From positions 1 to 29,213 of IMG/VR virus record IMGVR_UViG_3300022839_000075: 29,213 nt of DNA, one strand, 5' to 3'. The stretch's first letter is position 1. Every line of letters begins with the position of its first letter. A model generated the notes under the pieces. That model made no database searches. It was not told the origin of the DNA and worked only from the letters and a program-made list of their open reading frames with translations. Positions 15,894 through 23,626 of the stretch are shown one piece after another. Source of the stretch: a virus. Both the position numbers and the translations under genes were made by a program.

Positions 15894-15909
15894 TAAGTTA
15901 TATAACTTA
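15894..15909. repeat. Perfect 16-bp palindrome in a 55-bp gap
   Basis: TAAGTTATATAACTTA equals its own reverse complement. It lies between the glycosyltransferase stop and the TTG start of the 342-aa virion gene, one of the few real gaps in the late operon. It has no loop and no U-tract, so it is more likely a protein-binding or processing site than a terminator. Confidence 0.45.
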
Positions 15910-15923
15910 CAAATTCTACCATT

Positions 15924-16748
15924 TTAGTCAGTCTTTATCAACTCATCCGCAAAACGACCAGTATATTGATGTTCTCCAATATGAGTTATGTGATCCATAA
16001 TCCAAGCATGGCATTCACCTCCAATGTCTTTCCATCTTTGGCAAAAAGCAAAATCTTCTCCTGTGTAAGTATGTTTAATAGGATCAAATTGAGTATCAAA
16101 GAAGTTCCAAAAATCAGGTAGTTTTTCATTCTTACCATTAATTATCTGGTCTTGATCAATTCTCATTTCAGGGTAAGCCTCTATCATTTTAAGGATTACT
16201 TCTCTTTTAATTAACATAAAACCTGTTGGAGAATGCTCTACTTTAATAACTCCATCTTTAATTTTAATAGCAGAATTATTTTCTACTTTCATAGGGTATC
16301 TGTAAAAACCTTTGTTTCTTAAATCTTTAGCTTCTTTAATTTTACCTTCTTTAATCATGTGCATTCCTTTATCCCAATTTATATCTTTTAAAGGATATGG
16401 AATAGAAATAACATCTTTATCACAAGCCACCAATCTTTCTGGAGCAGATTCATTAAAAGAAATATCTGAATCAACAAATAATAAATGAGTAGCATCTTTT
16501 TGTTGTAAAAATGCACTTACACACATGTTTCTTCCTTGAGTAACTAATGAAGATTTCATTATAGAAAACCATAATTTTACATTCTTTTTAAAACAATATT
16601 TTTGTAAATTTAATAAAGCTTGAGTATAATGAATAGAGCATTCACTATGAACAGGTGTTGCTACAAATAAAGAATAGCCTGCTTTTTTCTTAGTGTCCGG
16701 TGTTGATTGTTCTTCGTTAAACCAAATTGGTTCGTGATTTTGCATCAT
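15924..16748 (-). CDS. Glycosyltransferase, GT-A fold
   Basis: A 274-aa protein that begins its fold at LFVATPVHSE (27-36), continues with SLVTQGRN (67-74) and has the metal/nucleotide-sugar DxD motif in LLFVDSDISF (89-98). The YTGEDFAFCQRW region downstream carries the acidic ED-x-x-x-C-x-R acceptor-site pattern of family-2-like transferases. It would move a sugar from a nucleotide donor to an unknown acceptor. There is no membrane segment. It overlaps the preceding GT4-like gene by 32 nt, so the two are made together. It is followed by internal virion genes. Confidence 0.8.
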   Translation of the reverse strand: MMQNHEPIWFNEEQSTPDTKKKAGYSLFVATPVHSECSIHYTQALLNLQKYCFKKNVKLWFSIMKSSLVTQGRNMCVSAFLQQKDATHLLFVDSDISFNESAPERLVACDKDVISIPYPLKDINWDKGMHMIKEGKIKEAKDLRNKGFYRYPMKVENNSAIKIKDGVIKVEHSPTGFMLIKREVILKMIEAYPEMRIDQDQIINGKNEKLPDFWNFFDTQFDPIKHTYTGEDFAFCQRWKDIGGECHAWIMDHITHIGEHQYTGRFADELIKTD

Positions 16749-17661
16749 AAGCTCCTTGTAAAAAGTTAGTCCATTCGTTTTTTCTATTTTCCCAACTATA
16801 AAATTTCTTATAAAAAGATACTTGTGAATCTAATAATTGTTGCATTCCCACTGAATGAAGTTGTTCTGAAATTCCTTCAATTGCATAAGCAAAACATTTA
16901 GCTAAATTTTTGTAATCTCTATCATATTGAACGTAAGTCGGCCACTCTGAACACGTTTCAAACAAAGCTCCGTAATTAGTTACAATTCCATGAAGTCCAC
17001 TTCCTAAAGCTTCGATAGCTGACATACAAGAAGTTTCTTCCCATATATTGGGATAAGCAAATATTTTATATTCACCCATCTTCTTTATTATTTTTTCGTT
17101 AGAAGCATAGCCTATGTAATTTACATTAGGTAATTTTTTAGCTTGTTCATATAATTCTTGATAAGAGGTATCATTAGCTTTTTTAAAAGCATCTCCATAT
17201 ATTTGGGTAGAGGAATAAACATCTAATTCTATTAAAGGATTTTTAATTAACTGCATAGCACCTAGTAATACAGATAGTCCTCTCCATGGAGTAGAGGTAT
17301 ATATTAATTTTATTTTATCACCGTTCTTGTGAGTAGGTTTATCCGCAAATTTCTCTATAGCATTTTTAATAACTACACATTTTTCGGGGGGTACTTTAAA
17401 TGCCATTCTAAACTTTTCTGCACACCAATGAGAGTTAAATACATACCAATCATATTTACTATGATTAGATTTATCTTTAAACCATGGAGCCAGATTACCT
17501 TGGTCATATGAGTTTTGTACCCAAAGAATATTAATTTTATCTTTAGATAAAGGTATTTTTTCTGGAATAGATGTAGTTATCTGAAACTTATCTAACAACG
17601 TATTATCTACGTGTTTATATAACTGAGCATATTGAAGCTCCGTTCCACCTAATGGTTGCAT
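16717..17661 (-). CDS. Glycosyltransferase, GT-B fold (GT4-like)
   Basis: A 314-aa protein. The N-terminus is short: GGTELQ, the glycine loop that normally follows a first beta strand, is at residues 5-10, and an in-frame stop just upstream proves the ATG at 17661 is the furthest start. Other GT4-like features are INILWVQNSYD (43-53), IKNAIE (98-103), STPWRGLSVLL (123-133) and the donor-binding EX7E motif E209-E217 in IWEETSCMSAIEALGSG. The missing first strand is either a family trait, since I recall similar short starts in other phages, or an N-terminal loss. It is coupled to the GT-A enzyme. Confidence 0.8.
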   Translation of the reverse strand: MQPLGGTELQYAQLYKHVDNTLLDKFQITTSIPEKIPLSKDKINILWVQNSYDQGNLAPWFKDKSNHSKYDWYVFNSHWCAEKFRMAFKVPPEKCVVIKNAIEKFADKPTHKNGDKIKLIYTSTPWRGLSVLLGAMQLIKNPLIELDVYSSTQIYGDAFKKANDTSYQELYEQAKKLPNVNYIGYASNEKIIKKMGEYKIFAYPNIWEETSCMSAIEALGSGLHGIVTNYGALFETCSEWPTYVQYDRDYKNLAKCFAYAIEGISEQLHSVGMQQLLDSQVSFYKKFYSWENRKNEWTNFLQGAYDAKSRTNLV

Positions 17662-17671
17662 AAATTAATTG

Positions 17672-17863
17672 TTATTGAGTTTCACCGTCCACAGTCATAG
17701 AAGCTACAGTAATTTCTAAATCTTGTTGAAAATCTTCTGCTGTAGTATCTGTATTTGAATCAGCTACATCTGCATCAAATGCTGCTTTATCAGTGTAGAT
17801 TACACCTGTTCTTTTGTGTTTAACAATTTCTTTTGCTTGTGCTGGTATTCTTTTTATTTCCAT
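17672..17863 (-). CDS. Hypothetical protein, 63 aa
   Basis: A small protein with a basic first third (IKRIPAQAKEIVKHKRTG) and an acidic, Thr/Asp-rich second half (DVADSNTDTTAEDFQQDLE). The first part, ending GVIYTDKAAFDADV, reads as a small beta-hairpin-like unit. No SD precedes the ATG. It lies between the basic 45-aa gene and the glycosyltransferases. I recall similar small proteins in marine phage tail/late regions but have no function to offer. Confidence 0.65.
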   Translation of the reverse strand: MEIKRIPAQAKEIVKHKRTGVIYTDKAAFDADVADSNTDTTAEDFQQDLEITVASMTVDGETQ

Positions 17864-17895
17864 ATATCTTATATAATACTTTTAAGTTTATTTGT

Positions 17896-18033
17896 CTAGC
17901 CCTTACCTTGGCCTTTGTATCTTCGAGTACGTTTTTGTCGTTTCTCATTTTTATTTAAACATTTTTTATGTTGGCGTGGTCCTCTTTTTTTAGGTTGATT
18001 ACGTTCGTGGTGTTCTTTAGATTTTTTAGCCAT
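17896..18033 (-). CDS. 45-aa very basic protein
   Basis: An ATG at 18033 overlaps the stop of the carbamoyltransferase gene (TAATG); TAG is at 17898-17896. By count the 45 residues include 20 Lys or Arg and 4 His, plus one Cys, with KKRGPRQHKK in the middle and RRYKGQGKG at the end. It has no hydrophobic core, so it is probably disordered alone and binds nucleic acid or an acidic partner. I recall similar 'GPRQHKK' mini-proteins in marine phages. Coupling to the upstream gene and a fully open frame support it. Confidence 0.65.
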   Translation of the reverse strand: MAKKSKEHHERNQPKKRGPRQHKKCLNKNEKRQKRTRRYKGQGKG

Positions 18034-19535
18034 TATTTTTTAAAGATTTCATTGCCGATTACTAATATATCGATATTAGAATTATTGAAAAATTTTTTAG
18101 CGTCTTTAATATCAGACATTATTGGTTTTCCGTTAATATTAAAACTTGTGTTCAACACAATAGGGCATCCTGTTTTTTTGTAAAATTCATTAATTAAATT
18201 ATAGTATACTTTATTTGCTTTATCTACACTTTGATATCTACATGTGCCGTCTATATGGGTTATACTTTTTAAATTTTCATTATTAACACTACCTACATAA
18301 AGCATAAAAGGGTTTTCAATATCAGTATTGAAATATTCTTTAACATGTTCTTTTAATATAGACGCACCAAAAGGTCTGTAAGTTTCTCTTTTTTTAATTT
18401 TGTTAATTATATTTTTTCCATTTTTTACTAAAGGGTTAAATAGTAAAGACCTATTCCCTAAAGCCCTAGGACCTATTTCTCCATTACCTTGATACCAGGC
18501 AACGATACACCCTTGTTTTAAATATTCCGCAGTCTCTTTAAAAGTTTTTTCATTTGGCTTAGTTAAAGGTTCTTCGTCAGATTGAATGTATGGAAAATTA
18601 TTTAATTTAAATTTTGGTAAATTATTTTTAATTCTTAAATACTCTAAAGCTCCCAAGGAAAGACCCTCATCATTACAATGGGGAGGTATAATTAAATTTT
18701 TAAATTTATTTTTAAGAGCAGTATTCCATATAACATTTTGAGCAACACCACCAGAGTAAGATATATAGGCATCATAATCTTTATTGGTTACTTCCTCAAA
18801 AAAATTAATTAATATATCTGATACTTTATCGTGGACTGTTCTTATCCAATCTAAAGGCTGCAGTTCTGCTAACAATAGATTTTGTTTATACTCTTTGTAA
18901 TTATTAAAATCAAACAATTTATTTATAGAATATATATTATAATCTAAAGACTTTTTAAATTCTGGTAAAATATTTCCATAAGATTGAAGACCCATTAACT
19001 TTCCTGCAATATCATAAACTTGTTGTGAATTTATCCCAAAAGCTTTACCTACTTTTGCCATAGCTAATCCTAAAGATCCATTTTTTTTTGCATAACCTCT
19101 TTTATGTATTTTGTTATCTATAAGAACAGTCCATGCATTATTAGCGTCTCCAAAACCATCAATTATAATTTCGTATTTTGGTCTTGTTTTATATAGTGGC
19201 CAACAACTTAAAGCATGGCCAAGATGGTGGTTTATTCTATAAACTTTATTTTTTACAGGTAGGTGTTTAAAATTAACAGCTGGATAAAACTCTTCATTAT
19301 CTAAAGGTAAGTTATAAATCCAGGGGTCTACAACAATAGCTATCTCATCTATTTCACTAGCTTTAATATTAAATTTTTCTTTTAAATCTATTTGCCATTC
19401 AAATAAATTGTTATATGCGTGATGTTTCTGTTTGTGTAATCTTTCGGTTTTAAGATAACAAACTTTTTCTCCATCGTATAGAGAAAAGTTACTATCATGC
19501 TCACATAGCCTTAACCCCAACAGCTTTTTAGCCAC
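18033..19535 (-). CDS. O-carbamoyltransferase (NodU/CmcH/TobZ family)
   Basis: A 500-aa two-domain enzyme. The N-terminal Kae1-like domain shows INHHLGHA (101-108, the metal-binding HHxxHA), DGFGD (126-130), a glycine loop ISYSGGVAQN (258-267) and PHCNDEGLSLGA (285-296). The C-terminal YrdC-like domain shows GEIGPRALGNRSLL (352-365), YRPFGASIL (386-394) and LNTSFNINGKPI (461-472). The family makes carbamoyl-AMP from carbamoyl phosphate and ATP and transfers the carbamoyl group to a hydroxyl, known on nodulation factors, antibiotics and, in some phages, on modified cytosine. All key motifs are intact. The GTG start overlaps the previous stop (TAGTG). The acceptor here is unknown; neighbours include two glycosyltransferases. 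Confidence 0.9.
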   Translation of the reverse strand: MAKKLLGLRLCEHDSNFSLYDGEKVCYLKTERLHKQKHHAYNNLFEWQIDLKEKFNIKASEIDEIAIVVDPWIYNLPLDNEEFYPAVNFKHLPVKNKVYRINHHLGHALSCWPLYKTRPKYEIIIDGFGDANNAWTVLIDNKIHKRGYAKKNGSLGLAMAKVGKAFGINSQQVYDIAGKLMGLQSYGNILPEFKKSLDYNIYSINKLFDFNNYKEYKQNLLLAELQPLDWIRTVHDKVSDILINFFEEVTNKDYDAYISYSGGVAQNVIWNTALKNKFKNLIIPPHCNDEGLSLGALEYLRIKNNLPKFKLNNFPYIQSDEEPLTKPNEKTFKETAEYLKQGCIVAWYQGNGEIGPRALGNRSLLFNPLVKNGKNIINKIKKRETYRPFGASILKEHVKEYFNTDIENPFMLYVGSVNNENLKSITHIDGTCRYQSVDKANKVYYNLINEFYKKTGCPIVLNTSFNINGKPIMSDIKDAKKFFNNSNIDILVIGNEIFKK

Positions 19536-19879
19536 TATACATCTTCTCTGTTTATTTCTAATATTGATGCTGTGATATGTAATCTATTTGCGTCTGCAGC
19601 AACTACTTCCAATACTTCATTTTCTTGCATAATTAAAGGTTCATTTATTAATTGCTCTGTAGCATTACCTGCTATAACTTTATTTTTAAATAAAACAATT
19701 CCACCTCCTGCACCAGGATCTCCTGGATATAAAGTAGCTGTTATGTCACTACCATTATTAGTGTCATCACAAACTAAAATAGATTTTATAATAGCTCTAG
19801 AGTTTGAGGGTACAGTATATAAAGTTGTAGCTGTAGCAGCCGTCAAATCAAGTTTTGCGTTTTTATATATATTAGCCAT
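19535..19879 (-). CDS. Small virion-type beta protein, 114 aa
   Basis: A compact beta-rich protein: LDLTAATATTLYTVPSNSRA near the N-terminus, then IIKSILVCDD, GSDITATLYP and a C-terminal ENEVLEVVAADANRLHITAS. This pattern (Y-x-V-P, then I-K-S-I-x-V-x-N/D, then strand repeats) is common in small phage proteins found beside tail genes, in my recollection. I take it as a tail-associated or decoration protein. It starts immediately after the stop of the 54-aa gene (TAA-ATG) and ends overlapping the carbamoyltransferase start. Confidence 0.6.
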   Translation of the reverse strand: MANIYKNAKLDLTAATATTLYTVPSNSRAIIKSILVCDDTNNGSDITATLYPGDPGAGGGIVLFKNKVIAGNATEQLINEPLIMQENEVLEVVAADANRLHITASILEINREDV

Positions 19880-20044
19880 TTAATTTACAAACCAAGTATA
19901 TCTTTCTAATTCTTGTTTTAGGTCTTCTTGAAAAGAACTATTTAATTGATTCTTCATTGTCTCTAATGATTGAAGAAGTTGTTGTTGATTTTGTGGGTCA
20001 TAGTCTACAGTAGGTTCTGGAATAAAATTAGTTACTTTAGCCAT
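19880..20044 (-). CDS. 54-aa tail-region mini-protein
   Basis: An ATG at 20044 overlaps the stop of the large tail gene (TAATG); its TAA abuts the next gene's ATG with no gap. The product begins MAKVTNFIPEPTVDYDP and continues as a Gln/Leu-rich helix (NQQQLLQSLETMKNQL) ending in ERYTWFVN. Very similar small proteins follow the same tail gene in other marine phages, from memory. The helix could pack against the tail hub or act in assembly. Exact fit between two genes on both sides strongly supports translation. Confidence 0.7.
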   Translation of the reverse strand: MAKVTNFIPEPTVDYDPQNQQQLLQSLETMKNQLNSSFQEDLKQELERYTWFVN

Positions 20045-22191
20045 TATCTTCTACCATCGGGTTGTATGTCCGCTCTAAAAGTTCCGTATCTCCAAGTCTC
20101 TCCACTAGATAGATTAGCTATTTTTAAACTAGCCGCTCTTCCTCTAGCACGTGTGTCTATTTTTTGAGTACTTGATGTTACAGAGAAAGGTCCTAAAGAA
20201 GAACTAGCCGCTGTATCTGATGGATAATCTTTTAATAAAATAGTAACTGTTGCAGTTCCATCTAGTCTTTGAAAATCAGGTATAAATCTTCTAACTTTTG
20301 TAAAGTATTCTCCGTCACCTTCTACATGTATCATAAAATCTCCAGTTTCAATATAAGAAGAGATTGCTGTAGTTACTCCCTTATCAACTTGATCTACTCC
20401 CGTCTCATGTATCCAATATGTAGCAGATCCAGAAGCATTTGTCACTCCCTGTATAACTGGGAAAGTAGGTACTCCCGCATCATAAAAAGAAGTAGCATAA
20501 GGTTTATCAAATAAATGAGCATCGTAATAAGAGGTTCTAGCTAAAGAACTTGTATACCAAACTTTTTCTGAATAATTATATGTAACACATCTATCTATTT
20601 CAGTAGATGTACTTGAAGGATAAAACCAATTTATTTCATTAAATAATGAGTTGTGACTAGCGTAAACTATTTTTCCAGAATCATAATTAAAACCTAGATC
20701 TCCTGGGTTAGCTGTATTAAATACAAAATCTTCTACTGAACAAGGTATTTTAACAACTGTTCCATTGTAAGCGTTAAAAGAACCTGCGTCATCCATCCAA
20801 TAAACAACACCATCTACGAAAGCCATAGAATGTGAGCTCATTAAACCACAGTTAGATCCCACCTTTCTAATACTAAAAGTAAAAGGTGCTCCAACATATT
20901 GCATTGTATAAGCTGCAGTATCTGTAAAAACTAACATATAATCTTTTGCTTTTACAGCACCTATAATTTCAGTTCCATCGTCTATTCTAAAAGTACCTGC
21001 TGTATTAACAGAAGTTGGTTGATAATCAGTAAAGTCTTCTTGATCAGAAAATCTTATTAACATTGCATCAAAACTTGAAGTATCTCCAATTGTTGTTTCC
21101 GTTCCTAGATGTATAAAATGTCTGTCTGTGTCTGATACAATTGAAACACTTGTTTTAGTAGGGGCTCCTGACATAAGAGTACATCTAATAGATAAAGCGT
21201 TATTATTATTACTTATAGGTTGCCAAGTAAAAGTTCTTCCTCTTGATATAGTAGCTGTTAGTATTTGTCCAAAATTATCTAAAGCCCAATCAGCTGGATC
21301 TAGTCTAACAGAAGAAGATAAAGATGCTGAGCCCCATCCTGTAAAATATTCTACTCCCGCTAAAGTAGCATGAGCTGATCGTGTTCCAGCCACTGCTCTT
21401 GTAATTCCTGTAAGATCATTCGTAGATATACCAGTGTAAGAAATAAATTCTGCTCCAACTTTAATTATTCCCGTTGTAGGAAAACCTGTTGTTGATGTAA
21501 GTGTAATAGAAGTTCCAGAACCTCCAGTACCTGCAGTGTCGTCTAATAAAGCACCGTTTAAAGTTGTAGTAAGTCCGGATGCTCCTCCGTAAGATGCCGT
21601 ACCAAAACCAAAACCAAATGTTTGTCCAATAGGACCTACTTTAACGTATCTGTTTATAGTACATGCACCTGACGCTGCAACAGTGGTTCCAGCATTAGTT
21701 GCCATAGTTATTGTAAATGTATTAATTGTTGAACTGGTTACTTCAAAAGTTTGATCGGTAAAATTAGCTGCAGTGTACCCTGCACCAACTGGTGGGGTTA
21801 CACTTGTAAAAGTAAAGTAGTCTCCGGCAATCATATTATGCCCCGTTAAGTTAACGGTGACCGTTGGCGAGGTGTTTGTAGTATCAAACGTTCCTCCCGT
21901 TTGCGCTGTCTCTAATGGAGTAATATCGTAATACGCTCCTCCATAATAAATATATAATCCTCTCTGAGAGCCAAGTGCTACATATTTATGGCCATCTAAA
22001 TCTGCCCATTGGTGTTGTGCTCTTACGGCACCCGCTAAGGTATCTGAAGTAGTCGAAGACCATCCTCCTATTTTTTCAGGAAATCCATAACGAAATCTTA
22101 CAAAATCTCCATCTACGTATTGCCCTTCAGCAGCAGTATCTGTAATTTGTTTGTTAAATCCTGGTCTTATATTAATTAAATTTAAAGCCAT
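20044..22191 (-). CDS. Large tail protein, P22 gp10-like (DNA stabilisation / tail hub)
   Basis: A 715-aa beta-rich protein. The N-terminus INIRPGFNKQITD, then EGQYVDGDFVRFRYGFPEKI and GGW, is the recognisable signature of a family in marine and enteric podoviruses annotated as P22 gp10-like packaged-DNA stabilisation or tail proteins. Further blocks such as HQWADLDGHKYVALGSQRGL, an inserted Thr/Gly/Ser-rich domain (about 100-280), AMLIRFSDQEDF and a C-terminal SLKIANLSSGETWRYG fit a beta-propeller-like tail hub. The inserted domain is low-complexity and may be exposed. It precedes several coupled small genes. Confidence 0.7.
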   Translation of the reverse strand: MALNLINIRPGFNKQITDTAAEGQYVDGDFVRFRYGFPEKIGGWSSTTSDTLAGAVRAQHQWADLDGHKYVALGSQRGLYIYYGGAYYDITPLETAQTGGTFDTTNTSPTVTVNLTGHNMIAGDYFTFTSVTPPVGAGYTAANFTDQTFEVTSSTINTFTITMATNAGTTVAASGACTINRYVKVGPIGQTFGFGFGTASYGGASGLTTTLNGALLDDTAGTGGSGTSITLTSTTGFPTTGIIKVGAEFISYTGISTNDLTGITRAVAGTRSAHATLAGVEYFTGWGSASLSSSVRLDPADWALDNFGQILTATISRGRTFTWQPISNNNNALSIRCTLMSGAPTKTSVSIVSDTDRHFIHLGTETTIGDTSSFDAMLIRFSDQEDFTDYQPTSVNTAGTFRIDDGTEIIGAVKAKDYMLVFTDTAAYTMQYVGAPFTFSIRKVGSNCGLMSSHSMAFVDGVVYWMDDAGSFNAYNGTVVKIPCSVEDFVFNTANPGDLGFNYDSGKIVYASHNSLFNEINWFYPSSTSTEIDRCVTYNYSEKVWYTSSLARTSYYDAHLFDKPYATSFYDAGVPTFPVIQGVTNASGSATYWIHETGVDQVDKGVTTAISSYIETGDFMIHVEGDGEYFTKVRRFIPDFQRLDGTATVTILLKDYPSDTAASSSLGPFSVTSSTQKIDTRARGRAASLKIANLSSGETWRYGTFRADIQPDGRR

Positions 22192-22236
22192 AAAAGCATT
22201 ATACCTTAAAATATAACAGAATAACAGAATAGAAGA

Positions 22237-22461
22237 TTACTTAGTTTCTATATTTTGACCCATTATACTAGTGAGTTCAGCCGTTTCCTTATTGAATTTT
22301 TTGTTACATTCTATTGCTAATGAAACAAACATATTAGTACAATGTTTTAAAGATTCAGCGGGTAATAATATTTTTTTCTTTTCCTTAATTATTTCAATCT
22401 CTTCTTCAGTAAATACTATTTCTCCTGAACCATATTTATCGTTTAATTGATTAATTTTCAT
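22237..22461 (-). CDS. Hypothetical protein, 74 aa
   Basis: A charged helical protein: KINQLNDKYGSGEIVFTEEE, then IEIIKEKKKILLPAESLKHC and TNMFVSLAIECNKKFNKE. Two cysteines are present but no motif. AAGGAG lies just ahead of the ATG. It follows the second oxygenase by 8 nt and precedes the large tail protein by about 45 nt. No family is recognised; a small partner of the tail or oxygenase genes is possible. Confidence 0.65.
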   Translation of the reverse strand: MKINQLNDKYGSGEIVFTEEEIEIIKEKKKILLPAESLKHCTNMFVSLAIECNKKFNKETAELTSIMGQNIETK

Positions 22462-22469
22462 AAATCTCC

Positions 22470-23042
22470 TTATCCAATGGTTTCCGCAGTATTATCCGGC
22501 ATTCCCCAGAAGGGTCTTGTGTCCAAATAGCGATCTGCATTCTTACCATTTTTATCTACGTAATGCAAGAAAGCCTGTATATGAAAATCTCCTTGAAATT
22601 CCTTACGGTAGTGAGGTAATTGTCTTCCAAGATATATCACTGCTTCGCCTTTATTTAGGTGTACTGGTTTTTCTTCTATATATATTGGCCATGGTGTACC
22701 GTCATTATTAATATTTAATGTTACACTAATTTCACAAGAACGTCTATCTATGTGACTTGCTAAAGAAGAAAATTTTGTATAGCATCTCCAAAAAGCATAA
22801 GTTGGTAATAGTTCTATACCAGTTTCTTTTTCCATAAGTGGTAATTGTTTAAGCATCAAAGCTTCAATAGTCGGATCTCCATAAAATTTAGAATCGGGTA
22901 TCCCCATCTCTTTTGATTGATCAAAATCTGTAGTATTTGTTCTATGCCTAATTTCACAATAGTTACTTAATAAGTTTATCTCATCTTCAGATAAAAAATT
23001 TTTAATTATTTTATAAGTAAAATCTTTTCCTATAACGCCCAT
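22470..23042 (-). CDS. Fe(II)/2-oxoglutarate oxygenase (second of a tandem pair)
   Basis: A 190-aa dioxygenase-fold protein. The iron triad appears as H97-x-D99 (SHIDRR) and a distal His at H144 in RQLPHYR or H154 in DFHIQAF. Other conserved parts are ISVTLNINNDGTPWPIYIEE (105-124), GEAVIYLGRQLPHYR (132-146) and QAFLHYVD (156-163), a pattern I know from small phage oxygenases. They use O2 and 2-oxoglutarate to hydroxylate proteins, nucleic acids or small molecules; the substrate here is unknown. It overlaps the first oxygenase by 13 nt, so the two are co-translated and probably act together. Confidence 0.8.
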   Translation of the reverse strand: MGVIGKDFTYKIIKNFLSEDEINLLSNYCEIRHRTNTTDFDQSKEMGIPDSKFYGDPTIEALMLKQLPLMEKETGIELLPTYAFWRCYTKFSSLASHIDRRSCEISVTLNINNDGTPWPIYIEEKPVHLNKGEAVIYLGRQLPHYRKEFQGDFHIQAFLHYVDKNGKNADRYLDTRPFWGMPDNTAETIG

Positions 23043-23626
23043 GCTACTACCGAATACCTTTCTCCCTCAGTCACAGGCATGACACAGTGAGGGTATAAAT
23101 AATTGCTAGGCCATATTATCATTCTATTTTCTTTCTTTTCAATTGTTGTAATTTTTTCTGAGTTAGGGTATTTAAAACACAGGTCACCTCCCTCGTAATT
23201 ATCATTAATCATAAATATACAACTAAATTGTCTTGGAATTTTTGGGCTATGATCTGTATGAAATTTGTAATGTCCCCCTTCTCCATACTTTAAAACTTGT
23301 ATATCATTAATAACAAATGAATTAGAAATTTTATGAAAGTATTGATAGTTAGTAATACAAATTTTTAGATGTTTTACTAAATAATTACACCATAAAACGT
23401 CAGTGTAAGAAGTTGTATTAATATTATTTAAACCCCAAGAACCTACTTTTCTTATCTTTTCATCTAAAATAGGTTTGTCATCACCTAGTATTGATGCCCC
23501 TTCAAATTTATTAGAATCTTTACATATTTTTTTAAACGACTCTAAAGTTTTATTTGGTATGACATCATTAAAAACTGTAATATATTTATGTAAATCATAA
23601 TTTACTTCCATGTTTTTTTTCTCCAA
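23030..23626 (-). CDS. Prolyl-4-hydroxylase-like Fe(II)/2-oxoglutarate oxygenase
   Basis: A 198-aa protein matching the P4H catalytic core. Iron ligands are H123-x-D125 in GGHYKFHTDHSP and H180 in WPSNYLYPHCVMPV; the 2-oxoglutarate-binding Arg is R190 in GERYSVVAWAL. The jelly-roll strands IFMINDNYEGGDLCF are present. All residues needed for catalysis appear intact. Such enzymes hydroxylate proline or other side chains; they are frequent in marine phages with unknown targets. It overlaps the upstream 248-aa gene by 25 nt and the second oxygenase by 13 nt, forming a three-gene coupled unit behind the tail-fibre genes. Confidence 0.85.
   Translation of the reverse strand: MEKKNMEVNYDLHKYITVFNDVIPNKTLESFKKICKDSNKFEGASILGDDKPILDEKIRKVGSWGLNNINTTSYTDVLWCNYLVKHLKICITNYQYFHKISNSFVINDIQVLKYGEGGHYKFHTDHSPKIPRQFSCIFMINDNYEGGDLCFKYPNSEKITTIEKKENRMIIWPSNYLYPHCVMPVTEGERYSVVAWAL

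Noticed and set aside
15910-15922. Possible 12-codon frame (ATG at 15922, minus) in the gap before the 342-aa virion gene
   Set aside because: Too short, without an SD, and overlapping the end of the glycosyltransferase gene; the palindrome there is the better explanation for the gap.
17864-17895. Promoter-like TAGACA-17 nt-TATATA ahead of the 63-aa gene (minus)
   Set aside because: The -10 match is weak and the spot lies inside a coupled operon.
22198-22230. Perfect TATAAT -10 (minus strand, 22203-22198) just before the large tail gene
   Set aside because: No acceptable -35 at 16-18 nt; AT-rich sequence gives such hexamers by chance. It is worth a look only if RNA ends map there.
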